This document shows positions 16,335 to 24,311 of a stretch of 64,000 nt of DNA, piece after piece. Each line of letters begins with the position of its first letter. Within the stretch, counting starts at the first letter, position 1. A model generated the notes under the pieces. That model had not been told where the DNA came from, searched no databases, and worked only from the letters and a program-made list of their open reading frames with translations. The DNA is taken from contig DAOSNS010000010.1 of the NCBI GenBank assembly GCA_035373625.1, positions 53,357 through 117,356 on the forward strand, written 5' to 3'. The stretch comes from DSWT01 sp035373625. Lineage in GTDB: Bacteria > Chloroflexota > Anaerolineae > B4-G1 > SLSP01. A program made the translations under genes and the position numbers.

Positions 16335-16363
16335 AATATAGCACAGGTTTTGGCCTGTGTCAA
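16335..16363 (-). promoter_or_regulatory. Promoter of the LacI gene
   Basis: On the minus strand TTGACA (16358-16363), 17 bp, TATATT (16335-16340). The start of transcription falls at about 16328, next to the operator cluster. Confidence 0.7.
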
Positions 16364-16435
16364 TAGGGTACGCGGTTATTTAGCCCCGATGTCCAACAGC
16401 TCAAAGGGGAACGCGGATTGCTTGTGTTGAAAATG

Positions 16436-16822
16436 GAGCAAACTGTCAGTTTGCCTTTGTCGCAAGCTAACAGCTTATGTTACATCACGTGGGACAAACT
16501 GTCAGTTTGCCTTTGTCGCAAGCTAACAGCTTATGTTACATCACGTAGGGCAAACTGTCAGTTTGCCTTTGCCGCAAGCTGACAGCTTATGTTACATCAC
16601 GTGGGACAAACTGTCAGTTTGCCTTTGTCGCAAGCTAACAGCTTATGTTACATCACGTAGGGCAAACTGTCAGTTTGCCTTTGCCGCAAGCTGACAGCTT
16701 GCGTTACATAACGTGGGACAAACTGTCAGTTTGCCTTTGCCGCAAGCTAACAGCGTGCGTTACATAACGTGGGGCAAACTGTCAGTTTGCCTTTGCCGCA
16801 AGCTGACAGCTTGCGTTACATC
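16436..16822. repeat. Seven-unit 56-bp tandem repeat with paired palindromes
   Basis: Units start at 16441, 16497, 16553, 16609, 16665, 16721 and 16777 (last one partial). Each has two palindromes of the form AARCTG-N-CAGYTT: CAAACTGTCAGTTTG and GCAAGCTRACAGCTT. Neighbouring units alternate in small differences, so a 112-bp higher-order unit seems to have been duplicated. There is no open reading frame of note and no spacer variation. Confidence 0.9.
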
Positions 16823-16827
16823 CTCGG

Positions 16828-16862
16828 CAAATGGCAAATGGCAAATGGCGAATGGCGAGAAT
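16828..16862. repeat. Short AATGGCAA-type repeat tract
   Basis: Four imperfect copies of a GGCAAAT/GGCGAAT 7-base unit. The same kind of tract is read as the N-terminus of the coaE product at 1723. Confidence 0.6.
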
Positions 16863-16949
16863 GGCGCGTGACGATTTTATTGTACTGCAAAGTGGGGAAG
16901 TTGGCAATTTTGGCAGCCCAGCTCTGAAGAGGCCGGGCCGAAAGCGCAA

Positions 16950-17021
16950 AGCCCCGTGAACGGGGCTGCACACCAGCCCGGAGGGCTTCGTGCTTTCAGC
17001 GCGGAGGCTTCAGCTCCGCGC
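16950..17021 (-). terminator. Two hairpins after the TPR membrane protein gene
   Basis: AGCCCCGT/ACGGGGCT (16950-16967) and GCGCGGAG/CTCCGCGC (16999-17021). The second begins two bases after the stop codon of the minus-strand gene. No long T tract is present. Confidence 0.55.
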
Positions 17022-17023
17022 CC

Positions 17024-18286
17024 TCAGGTCTGAAAAATAATCACCAGACTCGCCACCCACGTATACACCATCCACCCGACAATAAACACCGCCGCCAGCA
17101 GCGCCGCAAATCCCAGCGCCACGGGCTGCCCGATGACGGCGGCAACGCACGCGAGCACCACGAGCAACGCCAGCCCGCCGGTGTAAACCGCCAACACGAG
17201 CCGCCCCACCCCCTTGTGGGCGTGGAACACGCCCGCGACGGGCGGGAGCAGCGCCAGCGCGCCCACCGTCAGCGCGAGAAAGCCCCAGTTGCGCGCCAGC
17301 AACGCGAGGAGCACGCCCAATTCGGCGGCGAGCAGGCAAATCGCCATCCACGTGGAAGCGACCATGTCCTCGTCGGAGAGCGCCAGCCGCCCAAAGCGGT
17401 CGAAGCGCAGCAGCAGGGCGAAGAGCGGTTTGGCGACCCACGTGAGCAGCGCGAAGGTCTGGTAGAGCAGGAGCAGCGGCAGGACGATGATCCACAGCGG
17501 CGGGAACGCGCGTGCCGCCATCCGCAGCGCCACGCGGATGCCGTGGAAGATGCCGATAACGCCCCATTGTTCGTCTTCGGTGAGGCGCGACATCCACAGG
17601 AAGTAACGCAGCAGCAGGCGATAGATGAAATTGCGCGCTTTGAGCGCCTCGACAATGCCCTCGCGCGCCCAACTCGACGTGGGATCGAGCCGTAATGCCT
17701 CGCGGAAGGCCGCGAGCGCCTCCGTGATTTTGTTCTGATGGAGCAGCGCCCAGCCGTAATTGGCGTGGGTGAGGGCATTTTCCGGCGCACGGGCCAGGGC
17801 GTCGGTGAGCGCGTCCAGGGCTTCCACTTTACGTCCCAGGCGCACCAGCGCCATCGCTTGCAGATTGCGGCAAGTGATGTGTTGAGGATCGCACTGCAGG
17901 CCGGCTTCGGCGGCGGCCAGCGCGCGTTTCCAGTCTTTTTTGTACAGGTAGACGCGCCCCGCGACGACGTGATAGGCGGCATCGTTAGGGTCGAGGCGCA
18001 ACGCTTCGTGGATGGCGCGCATGGCGTCGTCCGGGCGGCCCTGGTCGAGCAGGATCAGGGCGCGGACGTAGTGGGCATGGGCGGCTTCGGGCGCCAGGCC
18101 AATGGCGAGGTGGACTTCGCGCAGGGCATCGGCGTTGCGATCCTGGTAGTAGAGCGCCAGCGCCAGGAGGATGTGCGCGTCGGCGTCGTTCGGCGCGGCG
18201 GCGAGTGCCCGGCGCAATGCCGCTTCGGCGTCTTTGTAGCGCCGGGTTTGAAGAAGGATGTGGGCCTGAGCCAGATGCGTTTTCAT
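17024..18286 (-). CDS. TPR protein with C-terminal membrane domain
   Basis: The first 230 residues of 420 are about six tetratricopeptide repeats (for example ADAHILLALALYYQDRNADAL, NALTHANYGWALLHQNKITEAL), which bind other proteins. After ARNFIYRLLLRYFLWMSRL come four or five predicted membrane helices to the end. A close paralogue with the same architecture lies at 50849-52090, so two members of one family are in this window. The ATG at 18286 has no ribosome site; a promoter ends only 10 bases before it, so a leaderless or near-leaderless message is likely. Function is unknown; a scaffold in the membrane is a reasonable guess. Confidence 0.82.
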   Translation of the reverse strand: MKTHLAQAHILLQTRRYKDAEAALRRALAAAPNDADAHILLALALYYQDRNADALREVHLAIGLAPEAAHAHYVRALILLDQGRPDDAMRAIHEALRLDPNDAAYHVVAGRVYLYKKDWKRALAAAEAGLQCDPQHITCRNLQAMALVRLGRKVEALDALTDALARAPENALTHANYGWALLHQNKITEALAAFREALRLDPTSSWAREGIVEALKARNFIYRLLLRYFLWMSRLTEDEQWGVIGIFHGIRVALRMAARAFPPLWIIVLPLLLLYQTFALLTWVAKPLFALLLRFDRFGRLALSDEDMVASTWMAICLLAAELGVLLALLARNWGFLALTVGALALLPPVAGVFHAHKGVGRLVLAVYTGGLALLVVLACVAAVIGQPVALGFAALLAAVFIVGWMVYTWVASLVIIFQT

Positions 18287-18296
18287 TTGACTACCG

Positions 18297-18324
18297 ATTT
18301 TACACGCAAGAGCAATCCATGCAA
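18297..18324 (-). promoter_or_regulatory. Promoter adjoining the TPR gene start
   Basis: On the minus strand TTGCAT (18319-18324), 16 bp, TAAAAT (18297-18302). The ATG begins 10 bases after the -10, leaving a leader of only about four bases. Confidence 0.5.
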
Positions 18325-18349
18325 AATAGCGCGAATGACATCCCGGGGT

Positions 18350-18440
18350 TCTATCATTCTCGTTACAATGGCTTCAACTGACTTCGAGCGGATCGCCGGC
18401 TCCGCGTTTCTCGTTAAAAACGGGGAACCGGCGTTCTCCT
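18350..18440 (+). repeat. Dispersed repeat copy A (GCGGATC hairpin family)
   Basis: Contains TATCATTCTCGTTACAATGG, then TTCGAGCGGATCGCC and a hairpin. Related copies are at 18722-18775, 37566-37665, 42476-42578 and 55243-55280. Copies A and B lie in opposite orientation on both sides of the tRNA gene. Confidence 0.75.
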
Positions 18441-18481
18441 CGGAGTAAGCATGGTAAGGCTCTAATGACCTCCAGGGGCAC

Positions 18482-18509
18482 TTGCCAAGATCAAGCCTTA
18501 TGCTATAAT
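18482..18509 (+). promoter_or_regulatory. tRNA-Gly promoter
   Basis: TTGCCA (18482-18487), 16 bp, TATAAT (18504-18509), ending 15 bases before the mature tRNA 5' end. Confidence 0.65.
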
Positions 18510-18524
18510 TTTGCATGTTGACGT

Positions 18525-18596
18525 GCGGGTGTAGTTCAGTGGTAGAACGCATGCTTCCCAAGCCTGATGTCAGGGGTTCGAATCCCCTCACCCGCT
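18525..18596 (+). tRNA. tRNA-Gly (anticodon CCC)
   Basis: A 72-base cloverleaf: acceptor GCGGGTG/CACCCGC, D stem GTTC/GAAC, anticodon loop TTCCCAA with anticodon CCC at 18559-18561, T arm AGGGG-TTCGAAT-CCCCT, discriminator U. The anticodon stem CATGC/GCCTG has one T-C mismatch. The 3' CCA is not encoded. It reads GGG codons. Confidence 0.93.
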
Positions 18597-18721
18597 TTGA
18601 TTTATCTCCATAATACCCGCATGCACGCGCTGCCGAATCCTATCTCCCAACAGAGAAAGACCCAAAATTCACCGTGGTCTCCGTGAGGGTGTATTTCAAC
18701 GTTTTAGCTGATAGAGGTTGA

Positions 18722-18775
18722 GCAACACGGATTTGACGATCCGCTCGCAGCCAAGTGAAGTTGCTGTAACGAGAA
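18722..18775 (-). repeat. Dispersed repeat copy B
   Basis: The reverse-oriented counterpart of copy A, with GATCCGCTCG and TGTAACGAGAATGATAAAGC as family marks. Confidence 0.7.
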
Positions 18776-18806
18776 TGATAAAGCCCTGCCCCTCCGTGAC
18801 GCTGAG

Positions 18807-18835
18807 TTGACGAACCTGTAAAAAGCCCCTATACT
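18807..18835 (+). promoter_or_regulatory. Promoter of the ThuA-SDR fusion gene
   Basis: TTGACG, 17 bp, TATACT; close to sigma-70 consensus. Downstream leader is about 69 bases with GAGGAGGG before the ATG at 18911. Confidence 0.65.
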
Positions 18836-18910
18836 CATGGTAGGTTGATGTTTTGAATGTAGCGTGGACTTCCTAATCAATGTTCCAACAGGTTTTCGAG
18901 GGAGGAGGGT

Positions 18911-20254
18911 ATGCGCGTACTGGTCTTGTCCGATGATCGCTGGCACCCGGCTGCCGTGGCCCGCAAAGGGTTGGCGCCGTTAGCCGAACAAGGTTTCACC
19001 TTCGATTGGATCGAAAACGCCGCCGAGTGGTCGGCGGAGCGGATGGCCGAGTATCCCGTGGTGCTGTTCGTCAAGTCGAACAACGTCTCGGCGAGTGACG
19101 AAAGCCCCTGGATGACTGAGGAGGTCGAGGCGGCTTTCGTGGATTACGTCCGCCGCGGTAACGGCTTGCTGGTCGTCCATTCCGGGTCCGCCGGTTACGC
19201 CGAAACGCCGCTGTTTCGCGCGTTGCTGGGCGGCGTCTTCCTCAGCCATCCCGCACAATGCCCCGTCACCGTAGAGCCGCAATTCGGCCATCCCCTGACG
19301 GTCGGCAGCGCGCCGTTCACCGTGACCGACGAGCATTATATGATGGCGCTGGATGACGCCGACGCCGATGTCTTTATGATCACCGTCTCCCAGCATGGCG
19401 CGCAACCCGGCGGGTGGACACGACCGGAGGGCGCGGGGCGCGTCTGCGTGCTCACCCCCGGGCACAACGTCGAGGTGTGGTTGCAGCCTTCGTTCCAGAC
19501 ACTGCTCGGTAATGCGCTGCGCTGGTGCGCCTCGGCGAAGCGCAGTGTCTTCATCACCGGCGCAGACCGTGGCCTGGGATTCGGGCTGGCCGTGGGGCTT
19601 CTGGAGCAAGGATGGCGTGTCTTCGCCGGGCAGTATATGCCGACGTGGCCGGAGTTGAGTGTTTTAGCACGCTTACATCCCGGCGATTTGCACATTATCC
19701 CCCTGGACGTGACCTCAATGGAATCGGTGCGGGCAGCCGCACAAGCCGTAGCCGCACAGGTGCCCTATCTCGACATGCTCATCAACAACGCCGGGGTGAC
19801 CTCAGCCACCAACGCGCGCACCATCCGCGAAGCGCAGGACTATGCCGAAATGCACCGGCTCTTCGATGTCAACGCGCTTGGCCCACTGCGCGTGGTGGAA
19901 GCCTTCCTGCCACTGCTGGATCGCGGCGCCTTCAAACGCTTGTGCTTTGTCTCCTCTGAGGCCGGCAGTATCACGCGCAGTTACCGCAACGCCTGGTTCG
20001 GCTACTGCATGTCCAAAGCCGCGTTGAACATGGCGATCAAGAACCTGTTCAACCACCTGCGACCGGAGGGCTACACCTTCCGCGTCTACCACCCCGGCTG
20101 GATACGCTCGTATATGGGCGGCGAGAAGAACACCGAGGCCGATCTCGAACCCGAGGAGGCTGCCACCTATGCTATCCCCTTCTTCATCAATCCGCGCGAG
20201 GACGAAGACCGGTTGGTGTTGGTGGACTATCAAGGCAACGAGTGGCCGTGGTAG
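18911..20254 (+). CDS. Fusion of a ThuA-like domain and a short-chain dehydrogenase
   Basis: Residues 1-208 resemble ThuA-like proteins of the glutamine-amidotransferase-like fold: VLVLSDDRWHP, NGLLVVHSGSAGYAETPLF, and RVCVLTPGHNVEVW near the end. Residues 211-447 are a classical short-chain dehydrogenase: TGADRGLGFG cofactor motif (216-225), NNAG (292-295), the catalytic Ser at 348/349, and Y365-x3-K369. ThuA proteins occur with sugar-oxidation genes (3-keto-sugar metabolism), and SDR enzymes oxidise or reduce sugars or polyols with NAD(P). A single polypeptide with both is unusual, so linked steps on one sugar are plausible. The active site of the SDR part is complete. The substrate cannot be read. 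Confidence 0.85.
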   Translation: MRVLVLSDDRWHPAAVARKGLAPLAEQGFTFDWIENAAEWSAERMAEYPVVLFVKSNNVSASDESPWMTEEVEAAFVDYVRRGNGLLVVHSGSAGYAETPLFRALLGGVFLSHPAQCPVTVEPQFGHPLTVGSAPFTVTDEHYMMALDDADADVFMITVSQHGAQPGGWTRPEGAGRVCVLTPGHNVEVWLQPSFQTLLGNALRWCASAKRSVFITGADRGLGFGLAVGLLEQGWRVFAGQYMPTWPELSVLARLHPGDLHIIPLDVTSMESVRAAAQAVAAQVPYLDMLINNAGVTSATNARTIREAQDYAEMHRLFDVNALGPLRVVEAFLPLLDRGAFKRLCFVSSEAGSITRSYRNAWFGYCMSKAALNMAIKNLFNHLRPEGYTFRVYHPGWIRSYMGGEKNTEADLEPEEAATYAIPFFINPREDEDRLVLVDYQGNEWPW

Positions 20255-20286
20255 CGGTGAAAAAGGGACGTTCAAACGCATCAGAA

Positions 20287-20333
20287 GGGGACGATGGATT
20301 TTGAGAATTTCAAATCGAGAAAAGCGCGTCCCC
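20287..20333 (+). terminator. Long hairpin after the ThuA-SDR gene
   Basis: GGGGACG (20287-20293) and CGTCCCC (20327-20333) enclose an AT-rich loop. No T tract. Confidence 0.4.
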
Positions 20334-20372
20334 ACCTCCTGGGGATTCGACATACGTACAGAATAGTTTTCA

Positions 20373-20401
20373 TTGACAGTGAAAGCTATTAGGCATATAA
20401 T
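20373..20401 (+). promoter_or_regulatory. Consensus promoter giving a leaderless message
   Basis: TTGACA (20373-20378), exactly 17 bp, TATAAT (20396-20401). The ATG of the next gene begins at 20408, where transcription is expected to start. Confidence 0.8.
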
Positions 20402-20407
20402 TTCATT

Positions 20408-21697
20408 ATGAATGAAAACTTCTGGCGTGCGAAGTGGACTCAGGATCAAATCCGGGCGTTACTGCTGGAACAATTTGAAACGTTCTGGCGAGTTGATGTT
20501 GGTATTCCCCGTACCAGGCTGGCCGATGTTGAACAAGCGGCTTCATTGCCGCATGCGGTAGTCATTTCAGGATTACGGCGTGTAGGGAAATCCACCCTGC
20601 TGGCACAAATGGCGCGCCGATTGGGGCGGGATCAGTTTTACTACCTTAACTTCGAGGATGAGCGATTCCTCGGTCTAAGGGTTGAAGATACCAATACGGT
20701 GTATCAGCTCCTGGTTGAACTTTTCGGTGAACGTAGAATCTTTGTTGTAGATGAAATCCAAAATATCGCCGGGTGGGAGCACTTCGTCCGCCGCTTTATG
20801 GATATGGGCTTCAAGTTCTACATCACCGGCTCGAACGCTTCATTGCTCAGCCGTGAACTAGGCAGCCGCTTAACCGGGCGCTATGTGCCGATTGAACTGT
20901 TTCCCTTTTCATTTGTCGAATTTCTGCGCTTCCGGGATTATACGATTCCTGATCCGGTGCGTATGACCACCACCGACAAAGGCTTATTGCGCCATCACCT
21001 GGACGAATACCTGCGCCTGGGTGGAATCCCGGAACCCCTTAAATACCCCGATCTACCGCTACTTCGCATCCTGTACGACGATGTGATCTACCGGGACATT
21101 GCCGTCCGCCACAATATCGAGGCCATCAATGCACTGAAGGAACTCGCATTTTACCTGGTAAGCAATCCGGCAAGTTTGCTCTCATACAACAAGCTTAAAC
21201 AACAACTTGGCGTGGGCAGCGTCAATACGGTCAAAAACTATATCGAATACCTTGAAAATAGCTGGCTCTTTTTTACCGTGAATGTGTACGCCTATTCGGT
21301 CAAACGCCAACAAATGGCACCCAGAAAAATTTACTGCATTGATACTGGCCTGGTCAACAGCATCGGTTTTATGTTTTCTCCCAACACGGGCAAACTGATG
21401 GAAAACCTGGCATTCCTGGCGCTCCGGCGCAATACAAAGGAAATCTACTACTATGTCACCCCTTCCGGTTATGAAGTGGATTTCTACTTACCGGAGACGC
21501 GCCAAATCTTCCAGGTCGCCCAGAACATCGAACATCCGGCCACACGTGAAAGGGAAATCCGCGCTCTGAGCGAGGCTTTGCGCGCGCTCAATCTCTCTCA
21601 CGGGACAATTTTGACCGATGCGAATCTGGATCCCGTCACAGAAAATGGGATAACGATAGAAATCCGCTCATTAGCGGAATGGCTCATTGATTTGTAG
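20408..21697 (+). CDS. ATP-binding protein, AAA_14/DUF4143 family
   Basis: A 429-residue protein with Walker A GLRRVGKST (55-63), FYYLNFEDERF, Walker B IFVVDEIQN (D115, E116), the sensor-like ITGSNASLLSRELGSRLTGR, then the LFPFSFVEFLRF pattern and a C-terminal DUF4143 part with a PD-(D/E)XK-like element (GYEVDFYL near residue 355). Members are common in many copies in Chloroflexota and archaea, and their role is unknown; a nuclease-like or defence role has been suggested from the fold. No ribosome site precedes the ATG, and a perfect promoter is 6 bases upstream, so the message should be leaderless. GH31 follows after 36 bp and may be cotranscribed. Confidence 0.88.
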   Translation: MNENFWRAKWTQDQIRALLLEQFETFWRVDVGIPRTRLADVEQAASLPHAVVISGLRRVGKSTLLAQMARRLGRDQFYYLNFEDERFLGLRVEDTNTVYQLLVELFGERRIFVVDEIQNIAGWEHFVRRFMDMGFKFYITGSNASLLSRELGSRLTGRYVPIELFPFSFVEFLRFRDYTIPDPVRMTTTDKGLLRHHLDEYLRLGGIPEPLKYPDLPLLRILYDDVIYRDIAVRHNIEAINALKELAFYLVSNPASLLSYNKLKQQLGVGSVNTVKNYIEYLENSWLFFTVNVYAYSVKRQQMAPRKIYCIDTGLVNSIGFMFSPNTGKLMENLAFLALRRNTKEIYYYVTPSGYEVDFYLPETRQIFQVAQNIEHPATREREIRALSEALRALNLSHGTILTDANLDPVTENGITIEIRSLAEWLIDL

Positions 21698-21733
21698 ACT
21701 TTCCGTTAAATCCGCTGATATGGAGGCCAAATC

Positions 21734-24070
21734 ATGAAATTTACCGATGGTTATTGGAACATTCGTGAGGGCGTGACGCCGCATTATGCGGTTCACGTCT
21801 ACGACGTTGATGTGGAACCCGACGCGCTGACCGTCTACGCGCCGACCCGCCGTATCAATCACCGCGGCGACACGCTCAACCTGCCGCTGCTCACGGTGCG
21901 CTTCTCCTCGCCGATGGAAAATGTCATCCGCGTGCAGGTTCAGCATTTCAAGGGAGGACATCCGCGCAAGCCGGAATTCACATTGTATCCGCAACCCACG
22001 CCGGCTGTGACGATTCACAACGACGATCAGGCCGCCACATTGACCAGTGGGCAATTGACGGTGCGCATCGAAAAGGCCGGCGACTGGAAGGTGCAATTCA
22101 AAGACGGCGATAAAACCATCACGTCCAGCGGCTGGCGCGCGCTCGGCATTGTGGACACCGCCGAAGGCCGCTTCATCCACGAACAACTGGCGCTTGGCGT
22201 CGGCGAGTGCGTTTATGGCCTGGGCGAACGCTTCACACCGTTCGTCAAAAACGGGCAAGTTGTGGATATCTGGCAGGAGGACGGCGGCACCAGCAGCGAG
22301 CAGGCGTACAAGAACATCCCCCTCTATCTGACCAATCGAGGGTACGGCGTCTTCATCAACCACCCGGAGAAGGTGTCGCTGGAAGTCGCCTCGGAGAAAG
22401 TTGAGCGCGTGCAGTTCAGCGTGCCGGGCGAATACCTGGATTATTTCGTCATCTACGGCCCGACGCCCAAAGAAGTGCTGGATCGCTACACCGCCCTCAC
22501 CGGACGGCCTGCGCTGCCGCCGGCCTGGTCGTTTGGCCTGTGGCTGACCACGTCCTTCGTCACCAATTATGACGAAGCCACCGTCACCAGCTTTATCGAG
22601 GGCATGGCCGAACGCGATCTACCGCTGCACGTTTTCCACTTCGACTGTTTCTGGATGAAAGCCTTCCACTGGTGCAACTTCGAGTGGGACCCGGCGGTCT
22701 TCCCCGATCCGGTGGGGATGCTGCAACGGCTGAAGGCGCGCGGCCTCAAGATTTGCGTGTGGATCAATCCCTACATCGCGCAGCGTTCCGCGCTCTTCGA
22801 CGAGGGGATGGCGCACGGCTACCTGCTCAAGCGACCCGACGGCAGCGTGTTCCAATGGGACAAGTGGCAATCGGGGATGGCGCTGGTGGACTTCACCAAT
22901 CCGGCGGCGCGCCGCTGGTACGGCGATAAACTGCGCGCGCTGGTGGATATGGGTGTGGATTGCTTCAAAACCGACTTCGGCGAGCGCATTCCGACGGATG
23001 TCGTCTACTTCGACGGCTCGGACCCGCTGCTGATGCACAACTACTACACCTATCTCTACAACCAGACGGTGTTCGAGGTACTGGAAGAGAAACTCGGTGT
23101 GGGTGAGGCGACCGTCTTCGCGCGCTCGGCCACGACCGGCGGACAGCAGTTCCCCGTTCACTGGGGCGGCGACAGCACCGCGACCTTTGAGTCTATGGCG
23201 GAAAGCCTGCGTGGTGGCCTCTCCCTGGGGATGTCGGGCTTCGGCTTCTGGAGCCACGATATAGGCGGCTTCGAGATGACGGCCTCGGCGGACGTATACA
23301 AACGTTGGTGCGCCTTCGGATTGCTCTCGTCGCACAGCCGTTTGCACGGCAACAGCTCCTACCGCGTGCCCTGGCTCTTCGATGAAGCCGGGTACGACGG
23401 TCCAACCGCCAGCGATGTATTGCGTTTCTTCACCAAACTCAAGTGCCGGCTGATGCCCTACCTCTTCGACGCGGCAATTGAAGCGCACGAACACGGCACA
23501 CCGATGTTGCGCGCGATGATCCTGGAATTCCCCGACGATCCCGGCTGCGACACGCTCGACCGGCAGTATATGCTCGGCGGTGCGCTGCTCGTCGCGCCGA
23601 TCTTCTCGCCGGATGGTGTGGTGGACTACTACCTGCCGGCAGGCCGCTGGACGAACTTCCTCAGCAATACCGTGATCGAAGGTGGGCGGTGGATACGCGA
23701 GACGCATGGCTACCTGAGCCTGCCGCTGATGGTGCGTCCCAACTCGATTGTCGCGGTCGGTGCGAACGAGCAGAAGCCCGATTACGACTACGCCGATGGC
23801 GTCACCTTCCATCTCTTCGAGCTGGCGGACGGCGCGACGGTCTCCGCGCGCGTGCCGACGCCCAAAGGCGAGACCGCGCTCACCGTTACGGCAACGCGCG
23901 CCGGGCAGCAGATTCGCGTGGAAGTCGTCGGCGCGATCAAGCCGTGGAGCCTCGTGTTGCGGAACGTTGCCAATGTGCAGTCCGTGGTTGGTGGCGCGGC
24001 GCAGGTTGAAGCGCAGGGCGTGCGCGTCATTCCAGACAAAGACACAGGGGTAGTCACCATTCAGTTATAA
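21734..24070 (+). CDS. Glycoside hydrolase family 31, alpha-xylosidase
   Basis: The 778-residue product matches YicI-type alpha-xylosidases in length and order: N-terminal beta-sandwich, catalytic barrel and C-terminal sandwiches. The nucleophile motif is FKTDFGERIPTDVVYFDG with D414; the acid/base is D480 in WGGDSTATF. These are 66 residues apart, the same spacing as in E. coli YicI (D416/D482). HFDCFWMKAFHWCNFEWD and GFWSHDIGGF are also typical. YicI-like enzymes remove alpha-xylose from xyloglucan oligosaccharides. There is no signal peptide, so it acts on imported oligosaccharides in the cytoplasm. GGAGG precedes the ATG. Confidence 0.92.
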   Translation: MKFTDGYWNIREGVTPHYAVHVYDVDVEPDALTVYAPTRRINHRGDTLNLPLLTVRFSSPMENVIRVQVQHFKGGHPRKPEFTLYPQPTPAVTIHNDDQAATLTSGQLTVRIEKAGDWKVQFKDGDKTITSSGWRALGIVDTAEGRFIHEQLALGVGECVYGLGERFTPFVKNGQVVDIWQEDGGTSSEQAYKNIPLYLTNRGYGVFINHPEKVSLEVASEKVERVQFSVPGEYLDYFVIYGPTPKEVLDRYTALTGRPALPPAWSFGLWLTTSFVTNYDEATVTSFIEGMAERDLPLHVFHFDCFWMKAFHWCNFEWDPAVFPDPVGMLQRLKARGLKICVWINPYIAQRSALFDEGMAHGYLLKRPDGSVFQWDKWQSGMALVDFTNPAARRWYGDKLRALVDMGVDCFKTDFGERIPTDVVYFDGSDPLLMHNYYTYLYNQTVFEVLEEKLGVGEATVFARSATTGGQQFPVHWGGDSTATFESMAESLRGGLSLGMSGFGFWSHDIGGFEMTASADVYKRWCAFGLLSSHSRLHGNSSYRVPWLFDEAGYDGPTASDVLRFFTKLKCRLMPYLFDAAIEAHEHGTPMLRAMILEFPDDPGCDTLDRQYMLGGALLVAPIFSPDGVVDYYLPAGRWTNFLSNTVIEGGRWIRETHGYLSLPLMVRPNSIVAVGANEQKPDYDYADGVTFHLFELADGATVSARVPTPKGETALTVTATRAGQQIRVEVVGAIKPWSLVLRNVANVQSVVGGAAQVEAQGVRVIPDKDTGVVTIQL

Positions 24071-24124
24071 TCTGATTGCCACGGTCTTGAATTCTCGACG
24101 TATCAAACACCCGGCCGCCTTTCA

Positions 24125-24160
24125 ATTGGGACGCATTTTAGCAATAAAGTGCGTCCCAAT
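24125..24160 (+). terminator. Hairpin after the GH31 gene
   Basis: ATTGGGACGCA (24125-24135) pairs with TGCGTCCCAAT (24150-24160), and the TTTTA/TAAAG bases extend the stem. It lies 55 bp after the stop codon. Confidence 0.6.
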
Positions 24161-24181
24161 GGGAGAATCACATATCAACCA

Positions 24182-24210
24182 TTGCAGTTAAGCAGCGTCT
24201 AGGGTATACT
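24182..24210 (+). promoter_or_regulatory. Promoter before the TumE-like pair
   Basis: TTGCAG (24182-24187), 17 bp, TATACT (24205-24210). The leader to the ATG at 24312 is about 95 bases and includes the palindrome GCTCATCATGAGC. Confidence 0.55.
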
Positions 24211-24311
24211 AAAGGCAACACAGGCAAGTGTGTACAGTTAGGCTCATCATGAGCAATGTGTAAGTGTAACTAACAGTACGCACCTTGCACAGAAGTAATG
24301 TGAGGGATGAT

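Larger units (their letters stand above)
18597..18910. other. Intergenic region before the ThuA-SDR gene
   Basis: No gene seen. It holds an AAAATTCACCGTGGTCTCCG tract (related to one at 34556-34582), dispersed repeat copy B, and a promoter: TTGACG (18807-18812), 17 bp, TATACT (18830-18835), giving a leader of about 69 bases for the next gene. Confidence 0.6.

Noticed and set aside
16436..16822. CRISPR array
   Set aside because: Units are contiguous with no unique spacers and no cas genes in the window.
18283..18591. 102-codon minus-strand frame over the tRNA
   Set aside because: Covers a clear tRNA-Gly and a repeat copy; no ribosome site.
18722..18775. Insertion sequence remnant
   Set aside because: No transposase frame or terminal inverted repeats with target duplication; better described as a dispersed hairpin repeat.
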